Positions 11,963-27,000 of a stretch of DNA of 64,000 nt are shown here, one piece after another. Origin of the DNA: Branchiostoma floridae (Eukaryota > Chordata > Leptocardii > Amphioxiformes > Branchiostomatidae); NCBI RefSeq assembly GCF_000003815.2, contig NC_049983.1:21311918-21375917 (forward strand), given 5' to 3'. The first letter of the stretch is position 1. Each line of letters starts with the position of its first letter. The notes beneath the pieces were generated by a model. It ran no database searches. It saw nothing but the letters and a program-made list of their open reading frames with translations, and was not told where the DNA came from. Position numbers and translations under genes: made by a program.

Positions 11963-14900
11963 GCTGGGATCTGCTGGAGTCTGCTTGTTTCATCCCTGTT
12001 TTAACATTCTGTCTCCACCTTGAATGATGAAGTGCTGCATCCTCGCAGGAGTTCACATCAGGTTGCTGGCTATTTTATCAAAATCTTGGATCTAAGGTTT
12101 TCTTCTTGCTGTTACCTCTTTTATTACAAACCAGCGGGGAAACAGAAAAATAATTATAGTAGCCTTATCTCCCAGAGAGCAGGAACGGGTCACATTTTAC
12201 GCCCCTTACTTGTTGTCAAGTGAAAGTGTATTGTACTGCCCTCAAAGGCATCATAAAATTCAAACACGGAATGTAAAGCTTATGGTACACTGCAATTTTT
12301 CTTCACTTGACCTCATACATGGCCTGCATGCAAAATCCTACCAGGCCATTTAATGACAATATGTTGTTTGCTGGGTGCCAGCCAATACAGTACAGTATAC
12401 ATGCTGTTACAATGTATATTTTTCTAACCCTAACCCCTAAATACAATCAACAAAATTTGTCAAAGATTTTGCAGGCAAAAGTTTATGTATCTTAGGTGGT
12501 TTCAATGACAGCTACAGCCATGTACTAGTACATTACGACTTCTAACCAACCATACTTGCTCAAATTAGATCATGGACATGCTACAACTTTCCCGCACAGA
12601 TGCCAAATGCCCTTGAATGTGAGGTTGGGTATTACACATGCAAAGCAAAATTGAGATAAATGTTACTTGGGGATGATAGTATCAGCAACCTGCATTAACA
12701 TGGTTTATCAACTTTGGGGCTCACGTCATAGGAGTAAGGGAATGTGTACAGGGCTCAACTACAATCATATAATGTATTGTAAAGTGCTGGTTCGTCCCAT
12801 AACATTTATCGATGGCGCCGTCCAATATGGGAAATGGCCACCGTTTCACGACATGATGTCGGGAGAGCAGCAGTAGCACACTATTCATTATTTAGACTCC
12901 ATTTTCTATCTCGGTCTCTAAGTGCTTGTATTATCATTGGGGGAAGAGTGACCTCTAATTTTCTAGGGTCATCACCAGCCCTGCCAGGTCATACAGCCTT
13001 GACAGAAGGGTAAAAGTTCAAAGGTAACTTCTATGAAACAATAGGAAGAGATTATGCTGAACTGTTACCTGTTTTGTTTACAGTCTTGAAAGTTATTTTA
13101 CAACAATTGATGGTCAAGAGTTGAAGATTATGGGAAGAAAGAAGTCAGTTTGTTTCTAACACAGGTATCTGGAATATTTGCATATCAAAATAATCTTGTT
13201 ATGGTTGACTTTAACCCATAATTTTAAAAAACATCCCCAGAAACCAACAATTGTCTGGCGTTCACATTCAATCTTAGACTTCCTACTGGTAACTATCTAT
13301 TGCAAAGTACAACAAAACATGGAGCAAACTATTAAGACTGGACAAAATTCCAAAGAAACTAGCTTTTATAGATACTACCCTGAGGGTGAATGATATCGAT
13401 ACTATCACAATTAGGGTACTATGATGTAAAACTAGAAGCCAAAAGCCCTCAATAGTTTTGCCTGCAAGCATGTATTGGAAAATCCTTTTCTTGGTGAAGC
13501 CTCCATTAACTTTCTGCCGCTTATCTTCATGGTAATACCACCACCTATCAGGGGATTCACAGACGACACTAATGCAGCACCCAGTGACATTCTGATTGTT
13601 GAATGAGATCGAGGCATGCATTGAATACATATATCATTCTGCAATAATCTTCTGTATCTAACCTATGTTTTAGCATGATTGTTGTTTTAACTGAACTACA
13701 TTTGAATAAGGTTGTTGTCGAATAAGCAACACTACCTTTATAAAAAGTGATATCGCCGGAATGTTACAAGGTTAACAGACTCAGGGGGCATACAAAAACA
13801 AGAGCATCACCAATATTCACTAAGTTCCTAGGACATCATTATAGCCCAATTTAATGGGTTAGACTGTTCTATAATACAAAAGAATTGGAGAAACAAAACA
13901 TCTAAGAGTTGGTGCCAGTCTCTATAACTATGAACTGACCTCAAATGAAGACCTCTGACCTTTCTGATTGGCTCTGCCCCAGAAAGTCACAAGAAGCAAA
14001 TCCTCTGGTGCCAAGTTCATAATTTCAAACAAATTTGACTGTACTTCAAGGTGACATCAATGGTTAAGCTTGTGCATGTAATACATGCCAGAGACCAATA
14101 GTAATAATACCTGGGATTCGCCATTAAGCAAATTTCCTTTTTTTACTGCCACATACTGACCCTTAGTTGCTGACCCTTGTAGGACTGGTCCTTGGCACAG
14201 TCCCAGCCATTCCTCTCCCACTCATATCTACCATGACCTTGGGGCACATTATGTCAAAAAGGTTACCCTTTAACCAGCCCCCAAGGCTGCACAAAGATAT
14301 AACTGGTATCTCCTTGTTTTACAGGGCCTCACTGCACTAGTTAGAGCATCAGATATAAATGCAACATGTCAAAGTTAATCTCTGGGGGTGGGTGGGGAAA
14401 CTGTCAGTCAACCCACATCTATAAACTTACTAGCCAATATCACATTATGCAAAGCCTGATTAACACTTCTTATACCAGTATACCATACAGGGGATAACTC
14501 TTGATTCAAAACCAGCTATAACTTGTGTCCATTTTTTAGATCTCACCAGACTCCCATGTATTGACACTAGTTGCAGGTCAACATTGCTGAAGACCCAGAC
14601 ATACATGTAACGTTATGCATTTACAATGAAATGACTCCTTTTGTTATTGGCAACATGCACCTGTCCATCCATCCCTCAGGTTAGAATCACTGCACCAAAG
14701 CAATGAAGTACTTGATAGGACTGCAGCTGTACTTGGCACTGAGACAGACTTGTAATCAACAGTTGCACCCATTTCCAGCAACTGAGATTGGCACAGATAG
14801 TCGCCATTTAAGCTTTTAGAACAATGGGTGGTGTACAAACAAATGTTACCTTCCATGCTTCCAACTCTTTGGAGGAGGTGGATATTAAATGCTGCCTTAT

Positions 14901-16658
14901 GAGATGGAAATATGCCAAGAAAACAGGGACAACCTTCAGGTGGGACAATCTTTGCCCCCACATTAGTGTTCCATTAAAAGCGGAGAAATTTTCATTGCAA
15001 CTTTGGTTCCGGGTAATTGATAATAAAGTATTGGTTCCAGGTAATTGATAATAAAGCATTTATTACAACTGTGCAGCATAAACTCAGTCTATGCTACACT
15101 ATTCAGTCATGTGAATGTATAACTAAAAATGAACTTACACCGTACTCACAAAAAGTGACAGGTTAGACATGGTGTACAATGCATAATTGTCCTATTATGT
15201 TTGCCTTTTACGTTTGCCAAGTTTGTTGTTTGCCATCACCTGGCTGCTTTTCCAGATACCTGTTGGCATACTTCATAGTTTCATAACAGATGCATCTATA
15301 AGCTGATCCAGTAGATTCACATGCAAAAAGGAAAAGTCCTAACAAGTAAGTTTTGAGAGGACATACCTGCCTACCCTTACATATCTGAACCTGTTTCTTT
15401 TATTGAATTGGAGAGTAGGAAGATGTTTATATATAGGGTAAAAAAATTGATTCTTTAAGCCAATGTTCAAAGGGAGATTGGCCAGGCTGAACAGGAAACT
15501 CTTTGCATCTGATTCTAATTTTCTGGAGAACCTAGAAGCTGACAGGTTCCTTGGTGTGGGGTGAAGGTAGTGTGACCACAACATCATAGGCCAGGCTACC
15601 CAGCATGCCTGAGTGCTCCCTTCAAAGACATCAGGGGATATCTGGTCATTCTGGTTCACCAGTCGTGACCTCTGAAAGTTGGGTTCACCACACACTCAAG
15701 GACAACAGCAGGCCCTGTCATGCTTTGTTCTATACTTCAAGGAGGAATAACCACACTTGTTCAATACTTCAAGAAGGAACAGTGTCTGTCAAGTATTCAA
15801 TAAAGGAAGCAAGTCATGCTAATGCAGTGCTACCTGTATTCCATCTTTAGGTAGGGGTCTTTCTTCTTTGGAGAAGTGATTCCTGCCACTTTTACTTTTG
15901 TATGGATTATTCCAGCTACACTCATTTAATTAGATTCTCTGAACATAGGTTCCAGTCTGAGACAACCTTCTTTGCGGAAAATACAGTCCACAACCTGACT
16001 GTAATGGTCTGAGTCTGTGCTAAAGTCTAGCATAATAGTTTGTGTGTAGCCTAAAGCCTCCTGATTGAGTCTGAATTCTAGTCTACCTTGCTGCCAGAGC
16101 CTAGTAGGTTCCAGTCTACTTGTCTCAAACTTCAAAGGAAAAAAAAAGTTGAGCCTAACCCTGAAATCTCTGCCCTCTTTTACTCACTCACATACTGAAC
16201 TAATCGCCCCTAACAAGTGTAAGTCACCCTAAATCTGATCTTTCCTGATGGAGGTTGGGAAGTTGAGTCAGGTTAATTGTTGAAGACTGGCATAAAATAT
16301 AGGATTTCTCCAGCTAGTCTGGTCTACATTAGCAGTCAACAAATAGGCCTTGTTATGAGGGAAACCATTGCCAGATTTCTCAGTGACTTACCAAAGAAAA
16401 GTGGCTGACAGGGAACTGGCAGCAGGAAATGGGGATAAATCTAAGGCAGGAGTTGAAGAAACTGCTGAGGTGTGGCATAACAAGATATTATCGGTGCTCA
16501 GTTTTAAAAGCGGACAGGAGGAAATGGAAAGTAGGCTTGGTGGGTGGTAAGACTGACATTGACAAACCACTGAGAATACCTTCAGGGAAAAAAAATAGCC
16601 ATTGGTGGCCCAATACTGGTTCTGCTCCATTTCCAACTGACCTAGAAGCCACATACTA
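11963..16658. other. Non-coding, presumed plexin intron
   Basis: Only the small 28-bp duplication at 15003 stands out. No PSI- or IPT-like exon was seen on the minus strand. Confidence 0.5.
15003..15058. repeat. 2 x 28-bp tandem duplication
   Basis: Unit TTGGTTCC(G/A)GGTAATTGAT followed by AATAAAG(T/C)A; two copies. Confidence 0.9.
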
Positions 16659-16784
16659 CCTGGATGCCAGGGCCTATACAGCACCACTCCTGGGCTCGAG
16701 GGCCCAAGGAAATTCTAAAGCAGGCCTCCTGAGTTATCATTGAGACCAATATTATTGAGATCAGGCTAGGGTCTGGCATCCAGG
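16659..16784. mobile_element. Short MITE, relative of 29814-29981
   Basis: Inverted ends CCTGGATGCCAG. Interior GATCTCAATAATA next to the end and GGGCCTATACAGC...CTCGAGGGCC at the other end both match the element at 29814-29981 in reverse orientation. Outer limits are approximate. Confidence 0.65.
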
Positions 16785-17060
16785 GTACTTTAATACTGGC
16801 ACACTACACAAAAAAGATAGACTGTAATTCACCAGGAAGAGTTCACGGAATCTTCAATACTTTTCTGTACAATTGGAAGAGACCTGTAGTTGTATATCAA
16901 TCATGTTACAAAAACTTGTTGTGACAATCTGCAGATCCCAGGTTCAAGGTCAGAGCAAAGTACAAATTTTTGTCCCTGGAAGTCATTTAAGTTCATTGAC
17001 CATGGAGTGTATACTGGTAACATACTTGTCTACTTGCCTTAACTCACTTGATACTTTTAT

Positions 17061-17609
17061 CATGCCCGTAGCCAGGATTTTGGTTGGGGGGGGGTTCTTT
17101 TTAGTAATTGTGGGACCATCGAGCTTCGGCGCGAGACTCACGCCAAAGGCGTGAGGTACCTAGGGGGGTCCGGGGGCATGCTCCCCCGGAAAATTTGAAA
17201 TTTTGACCCTCTGAAACACCATTTCCTGCATTTTGACGGGCAAAAATCGCTTGCAAAGTTTAATGCCATGGAATTTCTGTTTAAAGACAAGGCTTTTGCG
17301 TAAGTCTTTGAGGCCAACTCCCTCGACATATTTTCACCATGTCCGACACCAAAGGCGCGAAGCGTCTCAATGGAGGTCCTGGGAAATTTTGAAATCTGGA
17401 CCCTCTGAAAAGCCATTTCCTGCACTTTCTGGGGCAAATTTTGCTGATAGACTCACTATGATTGGCTGAAATGTCTATGAGGGAAAAATGCAAATCAGTC
17501 ATGCCTTTGAAAAAAAATCTTAGGACATGAAAAAGTGGACCATCGAGTCTGAAAAAGCGGACTTTTTGAGCGTGTGGGGGGGTTCGGAACCCCCCTGGCT
17601 ACGGGCATG
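17061..17609. mobile_element. 549-bp element with CATGCCCGTAGCCAGG termini
   Basis: Perfect 16-bp inverted ends are flanked by TTTAT at 17056-17060 and 17610-17614. The interior contains two diverged copies of a block of about 206 bp (CCAAAGGCG at 17143 and 17349, each followed by GACCCTCTGAAA and CCATTTCCTGCA). It lies 284 bp downstream of plexin exon 17893-18021, in the intron. Superfamily is unassigned. Confidence 0.8.
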
Positions 17610-17892
17610 TTTATACAATGCTTACAGCAAAATGTGCAAAGGTTATGCGCGAAAGACTGTTCAGTGTAACAATATGAACTGCTGCTGCCCCAGGTGTACC
17701 AATGATACTGATATATTAACTTGAAGGGTGGTTATAGATACATTGTGTACATAGATTTATCACTTTGTCATCTTTAGGGCAACATCAGAAAAAAACTTTC
17801 AATACCTCAATTTTAACCTATCCTTGCAATACCTCAACTGGCCGATATGCAAGAATGCATTTTTCACGAATGTTCAAGGACTTTAATCTTAC

Positions 17893-18021
17893 CTGTCTCT
17901 GTGTGGCCACGTAGATGTAGTTCTTGTCCTGTGTGAAGTACATGCTGGGGAGGACGGCACTGTTCGCCACCACGGTCAGGTCCTCATATTCCTGTCCACT
18001 GGTGCCTGACGTCACCACAAC
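17893..18021 (-). CDS. Plexin exon, end of the Sema domain
   Basis: A 129-nt phase-0 exon between a TGTGCTGCAG acceptor and a GTAAGA donor. It encodes VVVTSGTSGQEYEDLTVV through YVATQRQ, aligning with the last Sema strand of plexin-A (family pattern LY.MSE.QV). It is reached after a 9-kb intron from 27098 to 18022. The next residues should lead into the PSI domain, but no such exon is visible further left. Confidence 0.88.
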
Positions 18022-21000
18022 CTGCAGCACAACAACCAACAGTCAATGCCTTGTAAGAAGTAAGTATTTTCCCGCTCTTTGCTTCTTTCTACATATAAGA
18101 CCGTGACAGGAATATGTGGACAATCTCAATATATGACATTGAACTATAACAAGTAATCCTAGTTCATCTTCATCTGCAGGGTAACCTATATCCGTTGTTA
18201 CATCCGTTGTTTGTAAAGATAGCGTATTTAGGGATACCAATTCGATGGACAGTGGTTTCAGACTGCAATATTGTAATCTTAAACCACTCAATATGATATC
18301 CTTAAATGCATTGTTTTCAAACAACGGATATAGGTTACCCTGTGGTCAAAGGTGAACTAGCATTACATACATATCATAGTATCATTGTGCTAAAGGGAAA
18401 GTGCATTATGTGAACAGGTCAACTTTCTTTTACCATTGGACTTGAAAACAAAAGTAAAAGATAAAATTATATATCCCCTAGAGTCCACCAGCTGGCAACT
18501 TAGGCTGAAGACAGGCGAGGGTGGAAGGATATGCTGATTGGATAGCTGCCCCTACGGCCAGTGAGGCTATGGGACCAGTGAGGTGCATACAAAGCAAGGC
18601 TGTGCTACCTCTTGCCATAACTAAACTCTTGCTATCCTTGCTAGTTGCTTCCCTAAAAGGTTTGCTACAGAAAAGTCAAGCCATCAGACCTATCTTACCT
18701 AGACATTTTGCAAGTCTGTATAGATCAGTGATGACACTATCTTCTTGCTGGAGATAATTTCATGCTCACTTGAATGTTGACAATCCTTGACATTGCTACA
18801 ATTCTCCTTCAATAGCCAATATTGCTACATGGAAGAACAATGCCCTGCATGCAGGTTTAGAGATAGATAAGAAACTTGAAGAATTGACAGGATGCTGCTC
18901 TGCTGATTCCATTATGATTTTCTTCAATGATTTACAGGCTTTAAGTGAATGTTCCTCCCAACTGGCAATATCAAGGTAGTCCGGAAAATCCCCTTATACA
19001 TTATTGTCTTAGAAGGACTGACATTAGGTGAATTTTCCTAAGCTCTGCCATTCCTTATGCAGGATTCTTGGACAAGCGTGAAGGAGAATACTCAAATCAC
19101 ATTTTAGAGGTTATGAAGCATGCTTCAGATAGAGCTAGAGGCCAAGTAAGTAAGCATTGGTTCTCAAAATTCAAGAATTCCAGTAGATAATTGACTCTCA
19201 AGAGTACAACTTATAACATTCTCCTCCTTCACATTGCTTCATCACTAATTTGTCACAAATTCCCTCTTCACCAGAACTAGGATTAACAACAAGAGGAGGT
19301 GTCAGTCAGATGGGACATCAGGGATGAGAAAAGTTCACACAGGGATCTAATAATGCCATCTATCATGCCAGGCAGGCCTTTAGATGACATTTGGGATATT
19401 TAATATGTGATGTTCACTGATTCATTTCAACTAGACGAGATGATTAGAATCTTTTCCATCCATCAACTTTTGGTATGATTCATCAGTAGGAAGATCTACC
19501 AACAGTTTCACAGCTTTCTCGATATAATGTTATTTCTATTATATTATATTATTTCCATCACAGGGTACCTAACTTTCAGAGGCTGGCAAACTTGAACTAA
19601 GAAGCAAGCTGTAGGCAAGTATTGTGCTTGATGTGCATGTTATTACAAACACTTGCAAAAAAAACATTTATTAAATGTCACAATAATTTTTGCTTTTTTG
19701 CGTGAATTCCAATAGGAAGATCCTTACTGTATATGTACAGATATAATTATCAACAGTACATCAACCACTCTTTTGTATTTGTTAAGTCTCATTTTTCATA
19801 AAGCATATAAGAAACCACTTTCATTACAAAGTTAAGACATTACATAAATTACAAGCCACCTGCACTTTTCCAATTGCAACAATGCAAGGTTACAAGCAGG
19901 GGCTTTATACATATGTATGAGACATTCGTAATACAATCGTCTCAGCGCTGTTCTTCTGAATTTACTGCTTTCATTTAGGTAAATGGTTCTGATTACCATT
20001 TAAAAACACATATTATACATCAATGAATAAAACATTGTCATAATCTCAACAATGCATGTTTGACACTGAACATTTATTACATTGTCATAATCTCAACAAT
20101 GAATGTTTGATACTGAACATTTATTACAATTAAGTTACATGTATCTTTATTGTATCTTACAAGAGAATACAGTCTTATTAATCTTATGAAGGTAGATTAA
20201 TACCAGTAGCTTTAGCTTTTAGTAGCAATAGTTTATTTCATACATCTGTTTCAGAATTTACTTGCTTGTGGATGCAAATGTAAGAAAATTACCTTTGGGT
20301 TAATCTCAGCTAATGTCTTATAAGACGGTAACGTTACAATATGTTTATGTGTATTGACTCTACTCCCTATTGTGTGTAGTAACTCTACCCCTTAATAGTC
20401 TATTGCATTTTTTTCTGACCTTTAATTCTTCCCAAATATGGACAAAAGCAGTCTTGTACCTTACAGATAAACAGTGAAGGATGACAATATCATACAGTCA
20501 TTCAGACAGAATTTTGGAGGAAATGCAGCAGGAGACAGAAGTGGGTCACCCAGAGGTCCCAGGGGAGAGGCAATCTATACATGTCTTCAGGAGGACTGAT
20601 AAAGCTGAGCTGCCCACTTCAGATGGATCACTCTGGCTTCTTATCTTCTCCTGGATACTTATGCATGGGAGGGGACCGATCCTGCTAATTTCAGCAATCA
20701 AACTCCCCTCATGCATATTCTTGAGCAAGATACATAAAATCACCTCTACCTGATGCCAAATGAAGATTACTTAGTTAAGACAACAAATGATTTCCTCCAA
20801 AATCATAATTAGATCTAACAGAGCTAACAGAGGCACAAAGGTTTTATTACAAAACACAACATGTTATTTATAATGGACGCTGTCCAAATCACCCGACTCC
20901 AATTATCGTAACTGTTGATGGTTTTTATCAAATCTAAAATGCACTGTGATGATCTAATTATCATTCAGAACATGAATGCATCTGTAAGGCCACACCGATT

Positions 21001-24000
21001 TAATTCCTTGGTTCACGGATTCGCTCGCTCCTATTTTTTGGGAAAAAAAATAAAAATAAAAATTACCACTCAGCAAATTTTCACCATTAATGAAACCATT
21101 CACCAACTTTCTGGTGTAGCAAATTGGCCTTTATATCATAAGCTCCTCAAAGTGTGGGTACAGGTGCTGTTACTGTACAAAAATAGTGTTTTTGTACTTT
21201 TTTCAAGTTGAAAACTTTTTTCTTTATGTTTTGGATTAGCCGTTACCTTTATCCCAACCATTTTACGATTTTTATTTTTATTTTTATTTCGCCCTCTCGC
21301 TCCATATTTTTTATGAAAAAATCCGTGAACCAAGAAATTAAATTGGTGTGGCCTAAAGTGCTTTTACTACAAACACGAAAATATTCAAATCCTTATCAAA
21401 GCTGAATTGGAAAAAATGTGATTCCATGCTGTTTTACAATCAGTCTGCCTACTCTGCTATATACACATGTAGCATATTTCACCTTTTCATACCAGCCCTG
21501 TTATTACAAATTCAACTCAAGTCACCAAACATGCATCTTTAGTTTCTCATATGACAAGTTTTATCATAGCTGTTATCTTCAGGCCCAAAAGCAATCTTTG
21601 GCAGTTCACTGTTTATGTGATATCTATGATTAAACATCCTTCATTGCAGTGCCTGCAGGATTCCATAATGTATCCATGATTAGATCTTGAAGTCATCAAA
21701 CCAATTTATCATGGAATTGTCTGAAGGCTAGTCCCATCAATTCAGTGCAGGCAGACACCAGCAACAGTCTCAGAGACACCAGAAGGGCAACTAATTCTAG
21801 ATCATTCTAGACCATCCTCCTGACTCCCGATGAACTCTTTACATACAAATTGCAGTAAAACTAGGCCAGAGGGTTGGAACTGAGAGAAGGGCCATTGAAA
21901 TCCATCACCTCTATAGATAAGCCAGGCTAGCCTGTAACTCATCATGAAGTGAACCTCTGCAAATATGTGTCAGCAAAGAAGGATTTCATTTCTACTCATG
22001 GAGGCAAAAAAGGCAATGAAACCAACTTGTACAGGGAGGCGAGGGTGGGGCGAATCTCCTTTACGACAGTCCTATAAGAGCATTCTATAAAGTATAAAAA
22101 TCTTAATGCATGTTAAGAAGCACTGCCAGTGCCAGTGATGATCACAATACAGACAAGGCTGGCATTTCATTGCTGCAGGTTTGAAGCCTGAATACATATT
22201 GATAGCAGCCTGAATACATCTCCCTTTTTGGATATCATATCAAATGATACTATAAAAGAAGAGCTTTCCTACAAACATATTGTTCAAAGAGCACATTGCA
22301 TATAGAGTCGATTCCGAGTCACCGAGAGGAATTTTGAATAATATTTGTCATAAGTTTGAACTATTTTGAGTAAAAGAATATTTCAGTCAGTAAACTTGTA
22401 AAGTTCTAAATTGTTCAAACAATTAAAAATGAAAGTTTAAACATGTTTGAACCTACTTATATTTGTTGGAACAATTGGGAAAGTAATGGTATAATTATCT
22501 CTTTATTTAGAACAATTTTCAAACATCTATGTGTTTTTGTTATTGTTCCAACATGTTCCAACAATTTGTGTCATTTTTTCCCTCCATAAAAACTTTTATT
22601 GCCCCCATAAACAAAGCTGCTAAGCTGGTTCTTTTGTTTGGCTCTTCTATTTTTAGATTTTCTTTAGTATACACTGGTGAGTCTTTTGTGAGGTGGCAGA
22701 CAGACATAATTTCCTGCACTTGGCAGGGATGTGTGAATTGCCCTCTTCCCAGCCCACTGACCCAGTTTCATCATATTGTTTCCATGTTCGAACATGTGAT
22801 CACAAATGATGAATCTATGTTGGAACAGTTTAGTAACCAATAGAAATAATGTATTTGATGTTAGAAATGTTTCTAACATGTATGAATACAGCAGAAAATA
22901 TTTAGAACGTCACAGAGATGTTACAAATAGTTCTAAACAGTTATTTATCACAGTTAGATTGTTACATAGGTTTCCAAAATGTTAGAACAAAAGGCAAGAA
23001 ACACCCTCTGGGTAATATGGAATTGACTCTACAAGGAAGCAGAAACAAGAGAACCTCAAACTGAAGATAGAGGCTAGTAGGCTACATTTATGCGCTTGGT
23101 GCAGCACATCTTGAATGACTCCAAGGCACTTGACTGTACATTATTCCATGATAATATATACCGTAATTCTTCACATTTTTGCAGTGTTTTTATATTCACT
23201 TCACTGGAACTTAACACATCACTGTACTCCATTTTGTCACTATTATTATTATTATTGCAAAATTAAATTAAATCAATGCAAACATAAAGGCATTTACAGT
23301 ACATTGTGCTACCCCACAGTAATAAACACTCCTACCACAAACTGACTTCACTGGTGGTCAGTGTGATCAATACATCATTTCCATTGGTGAAAGTTGTAGA
23401 CAACCTAATTACTGCATGCATGACTGAAACCAATTTCTGCTTCACAACTACAGTTAATTCAGTCCATCTACAATACAGGGCCATCCAATTAGTGCAAGAG
23501 GAGGAATCTATTCAGTAACTTGTGCATGGAATGAGGACAGGATTGGCAGTTATTTCCATTCTCCCAACTGCATGTATGTAGTTAATGAACTACCCTTCTG
23601 GTCCAAAAGAAATTTGTGTCTTTTATTAGCATTAAATTTTGGAAAACTTTTGAGTAAGTTCCAGCATGTAAAATTGTTTTTTTTTTTCATTTGCAAAAAA
23701 GTTAAGTTTTCCTTCAATTCCAAAAAGTGCAGAACACTCTACCAAAGGCATTCTTCAGTCTAATTCAAACGCTGGTACGTTATGCCCATTCTAAATCCCA
23801 GTAAAATTAACTGGTTCAACAACTTCTAATGAGTACCTTAACATCACAAAATAGGTCAATTTCCCAATCATCTCTATTACTCCAGCTCACTCTACTATCA
23901 TTATCTGCATGTACATTATTCCCGCTATACCCATGGGACAAATAATTTAATCATCCAGGGCCCAGGCATCCACATCAACTGATTTTTCTCTACCTTTCAA

Positions 24001-27000
24001 CCATTTGATTTTTCTGTGGATATCTCATGTAAAAGTGGGAGCTAGAGTGATTTTGCTGTGAATGGACAACAACACACAAGTGCTGGTGCATAGCACTTCT
24101 GTAAATAGGCCATAAAACTTTCAAGTTGGATCCTTGTGTTAGATTACAAGTGGAAAGCATTTCAGCACCAAGGAAAGGGACTTCAACATGTCCTACAGAA
24201 TGTGTATGCACCCTCCCTTCAATGTCTAATGGCTGCATGTCTAAAGAAAAACAGCTTGTCAAACATGCAGTAAAAGCCTATTCAGGAGATTCAACTGGAA
24301 ATAACATGCACAACAAGCAATAGTAACTCAATCATTCAATACCAGAATCATTACAATCAGTCTACGGCCCTGAAAGAAATTACACACGGACTAAAGCACT
24401 GTAATTACTAGCTGAGCTTTTCATCTTTCATGAGTGAGATAGCATTTTTCTGCAAAGAACCCTTTACACACAGGAAGTGCACATGATATACATATGCCCC
24501 ATTCAGAATTACCTGTAAACGAAAGCAGCAGCCTAGAAGGCTGTTTATGATGTAGANNNNNNNNNNNNNNNNNNNNNNNNNNNNNNNNNNNNNNNNNNNN
24601 NNNNNNNNNNNNNNNNNNNNNNNNNNNNNNNNNNNNNNNNNNNNNNNNNNNNNNNNTTTTAAAACCATACAGTAATTCTCAGACCTTCTATTAATAAAGC
24701 ATACGCATGAGGGACTCCGATAAAGCCTGCCATCCTCGCAGAATTAATTCCACCAGATATCACATTATACTGGAGAAACAGTCTCCGTAGAGCCAAGATG
24801 TCTGGGGAAAACGACTTACGTCTTCACATTACCTCCTTCTTCTGACAAGCCAATGTGTCTTATGGCTAGTAGCCTGTATTAGTTTGCTAATTTGTCCAGA
24901 TTTCTTCTTGATCTGGAATGGGTAATAAGTCCTCATTGCATCCATGCATGTGCATGTATTGGCTCTCTGGCCACAAAGCACAACATTTTACACTTCATTT
25001 GCTCCAATATCTACTGCAATATTCATGGGGAATACATGAGGCAAACATCTCACTTGGATGGTGACAATTTTTCAATTAAAGGCTTGACTTGTTTGTCACC
25101 AGCTTTATCCATCTCCTCCCAACAAACGCAGCCAGCAACCTTTCCTAATGTCACAATGCAAATGAGGGCTGCCTAATGATTCACTGCCTGCCTGCCTGTT
25201 CCCAAGCATCATTGCCAGGCAAATTGCTCCTACCCAATAACATGCTCCCCTCCTCTCTGAGGACCAGCAGTATGCACTGATGCATAACTAATACTATGTG
25301 CAGGGGATTTTTAAATGCACTTGAACACAAAATGGCTACTTAAACAAGAGCACACTGCGATGAGAAACTATAAATCTTCTTACCTGGAACCGAGCACTTA
25401 AGATAAAAAATTCATCTGAATGGTGCATCATATAAAGTTCAGCATTTCGACTGGGAAACACAATATCATGATGTATTAATTCCTCCATGCAACAAAGAAG
25501 GATACTGAAAGATGGGAAGAGAGAATAGTTGTTGCAATTTTCTTTGCCGGAATTTTTGAGTGTGAGTGTTCTAACTTCATATCGTAATTGTTTTTTACCA
25601 CCCCCTAATGCAATTCTTTTTAACTGACGTGATGCTACTTTTTCTTATTCAATGTCTACCAATTGATATGATAATAGAAGTCCAAATTGCTTAAGTAAGC
25701 CAGCATATGTCGCATCCTACTAACTGTCGCTTGGGTACAAGTAATTATTAATTTTCTGGTAAAGGTCTACACTTGGGGATGTATTCAACCATAATTGCCT
25801 GATGGCCTATATCTACAATCCTCTCCCCAAAGAATTTTAATTACATTTCCAATGATACTATTGTGGCATGATTTTCCTTCAGTCAGCCATTTCTGTTGAC
25901 TTCTCATGTCAATTGCAAACAAAATCTGGTCTCTCTTGGGATGGAGCTACATTAGATTCATTTGATAATCGACTAATGCTTAGAAAGTCCTAACCAGTAA
26001 CAAGTAACAGAATAATCAATTCAAGTTTTATACATTTATACATCATATCCTTTGGTTATATTTCAATCAAATGTCATAACTTTGTTTTGGCCTTCTAAAT
26101 AATGACAGTTACAAATAAGCAATTCAGTAGTTCAAATGTCTTTCATTTGGAGTTGGAAATATATCAGGACAAGTCAACAAGAAAGCTTCATAGTTTGCAT
26201 GCAAAGAGCCAATTTCCTTGGCCTCCAGATTGGAGTACCAAGAACTACCTTGGCTAGTCTGATCTGGAGATAGACAGATGAAACTGTTGGCACTTAGACA
26301 AACCAATTTGTCTACAGTCATATGTCTACATCTATCTGATGGCCCCCCTCGGTAATATAGACATAGCCTAACAGTCTTCACTTGTGCCAAGTTCCCTACT
26401 GGGCACTGACATCACCTGAGCCCTATCTTGCTGGATTATGATTTTTGCTGCTGTGCTTTGCCATTAGAAGGGAAGGTCACCAGATGTCCCGGAAGAAAGG
26501 TGACTTCCCAGGGTGCATTGGTGCACTCAGGCTGAACACTCTGCATAATGCTTTGAATCCAAGGCAACAGAGAGATCGAGAGAGGGCTGAACCCTACATC
26601 AGAACATTCTGAGGATGGATAAAGTGGTTTTGTATGATCGCATGAAGGGACTTATGCTGTCACTAGCAAAGACTCTTGTCTTTCTATAATTCAGGGCAAT
26701 ATCATTGCTTTCAACTAATGATATGAAAGAGGCCATGAAGGAGCCATGAATATCCTTTTGGTAGTGAATAGAGACGGGTCCATCCAAGGGTACTGTAAAT
26801 GCAGAAACTTTCGCGGTGGATTAATGTTCGAGGTTTTCGTGGCGGCCGCTTCACCGCAAATTTAAAACCACCGTGAAAATTTTTCCATAACAGTAAGAGA
26901 CTACAGTGTATGGTGCCACCGCGAAATTAAAACCACCACGAAAAGTTCATTTTCCAGCTACCGAGAAATTAAATCTCCGTGAACTTAAACGCATTTACAG

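Noticed and set aside
1-17892. Search for further plexin exons (PSI, IPT)
   Set aside because: By eye I found no CxxCGWC-type PSI exon on the minus strand. Short exons could escape, so absence is not proven.
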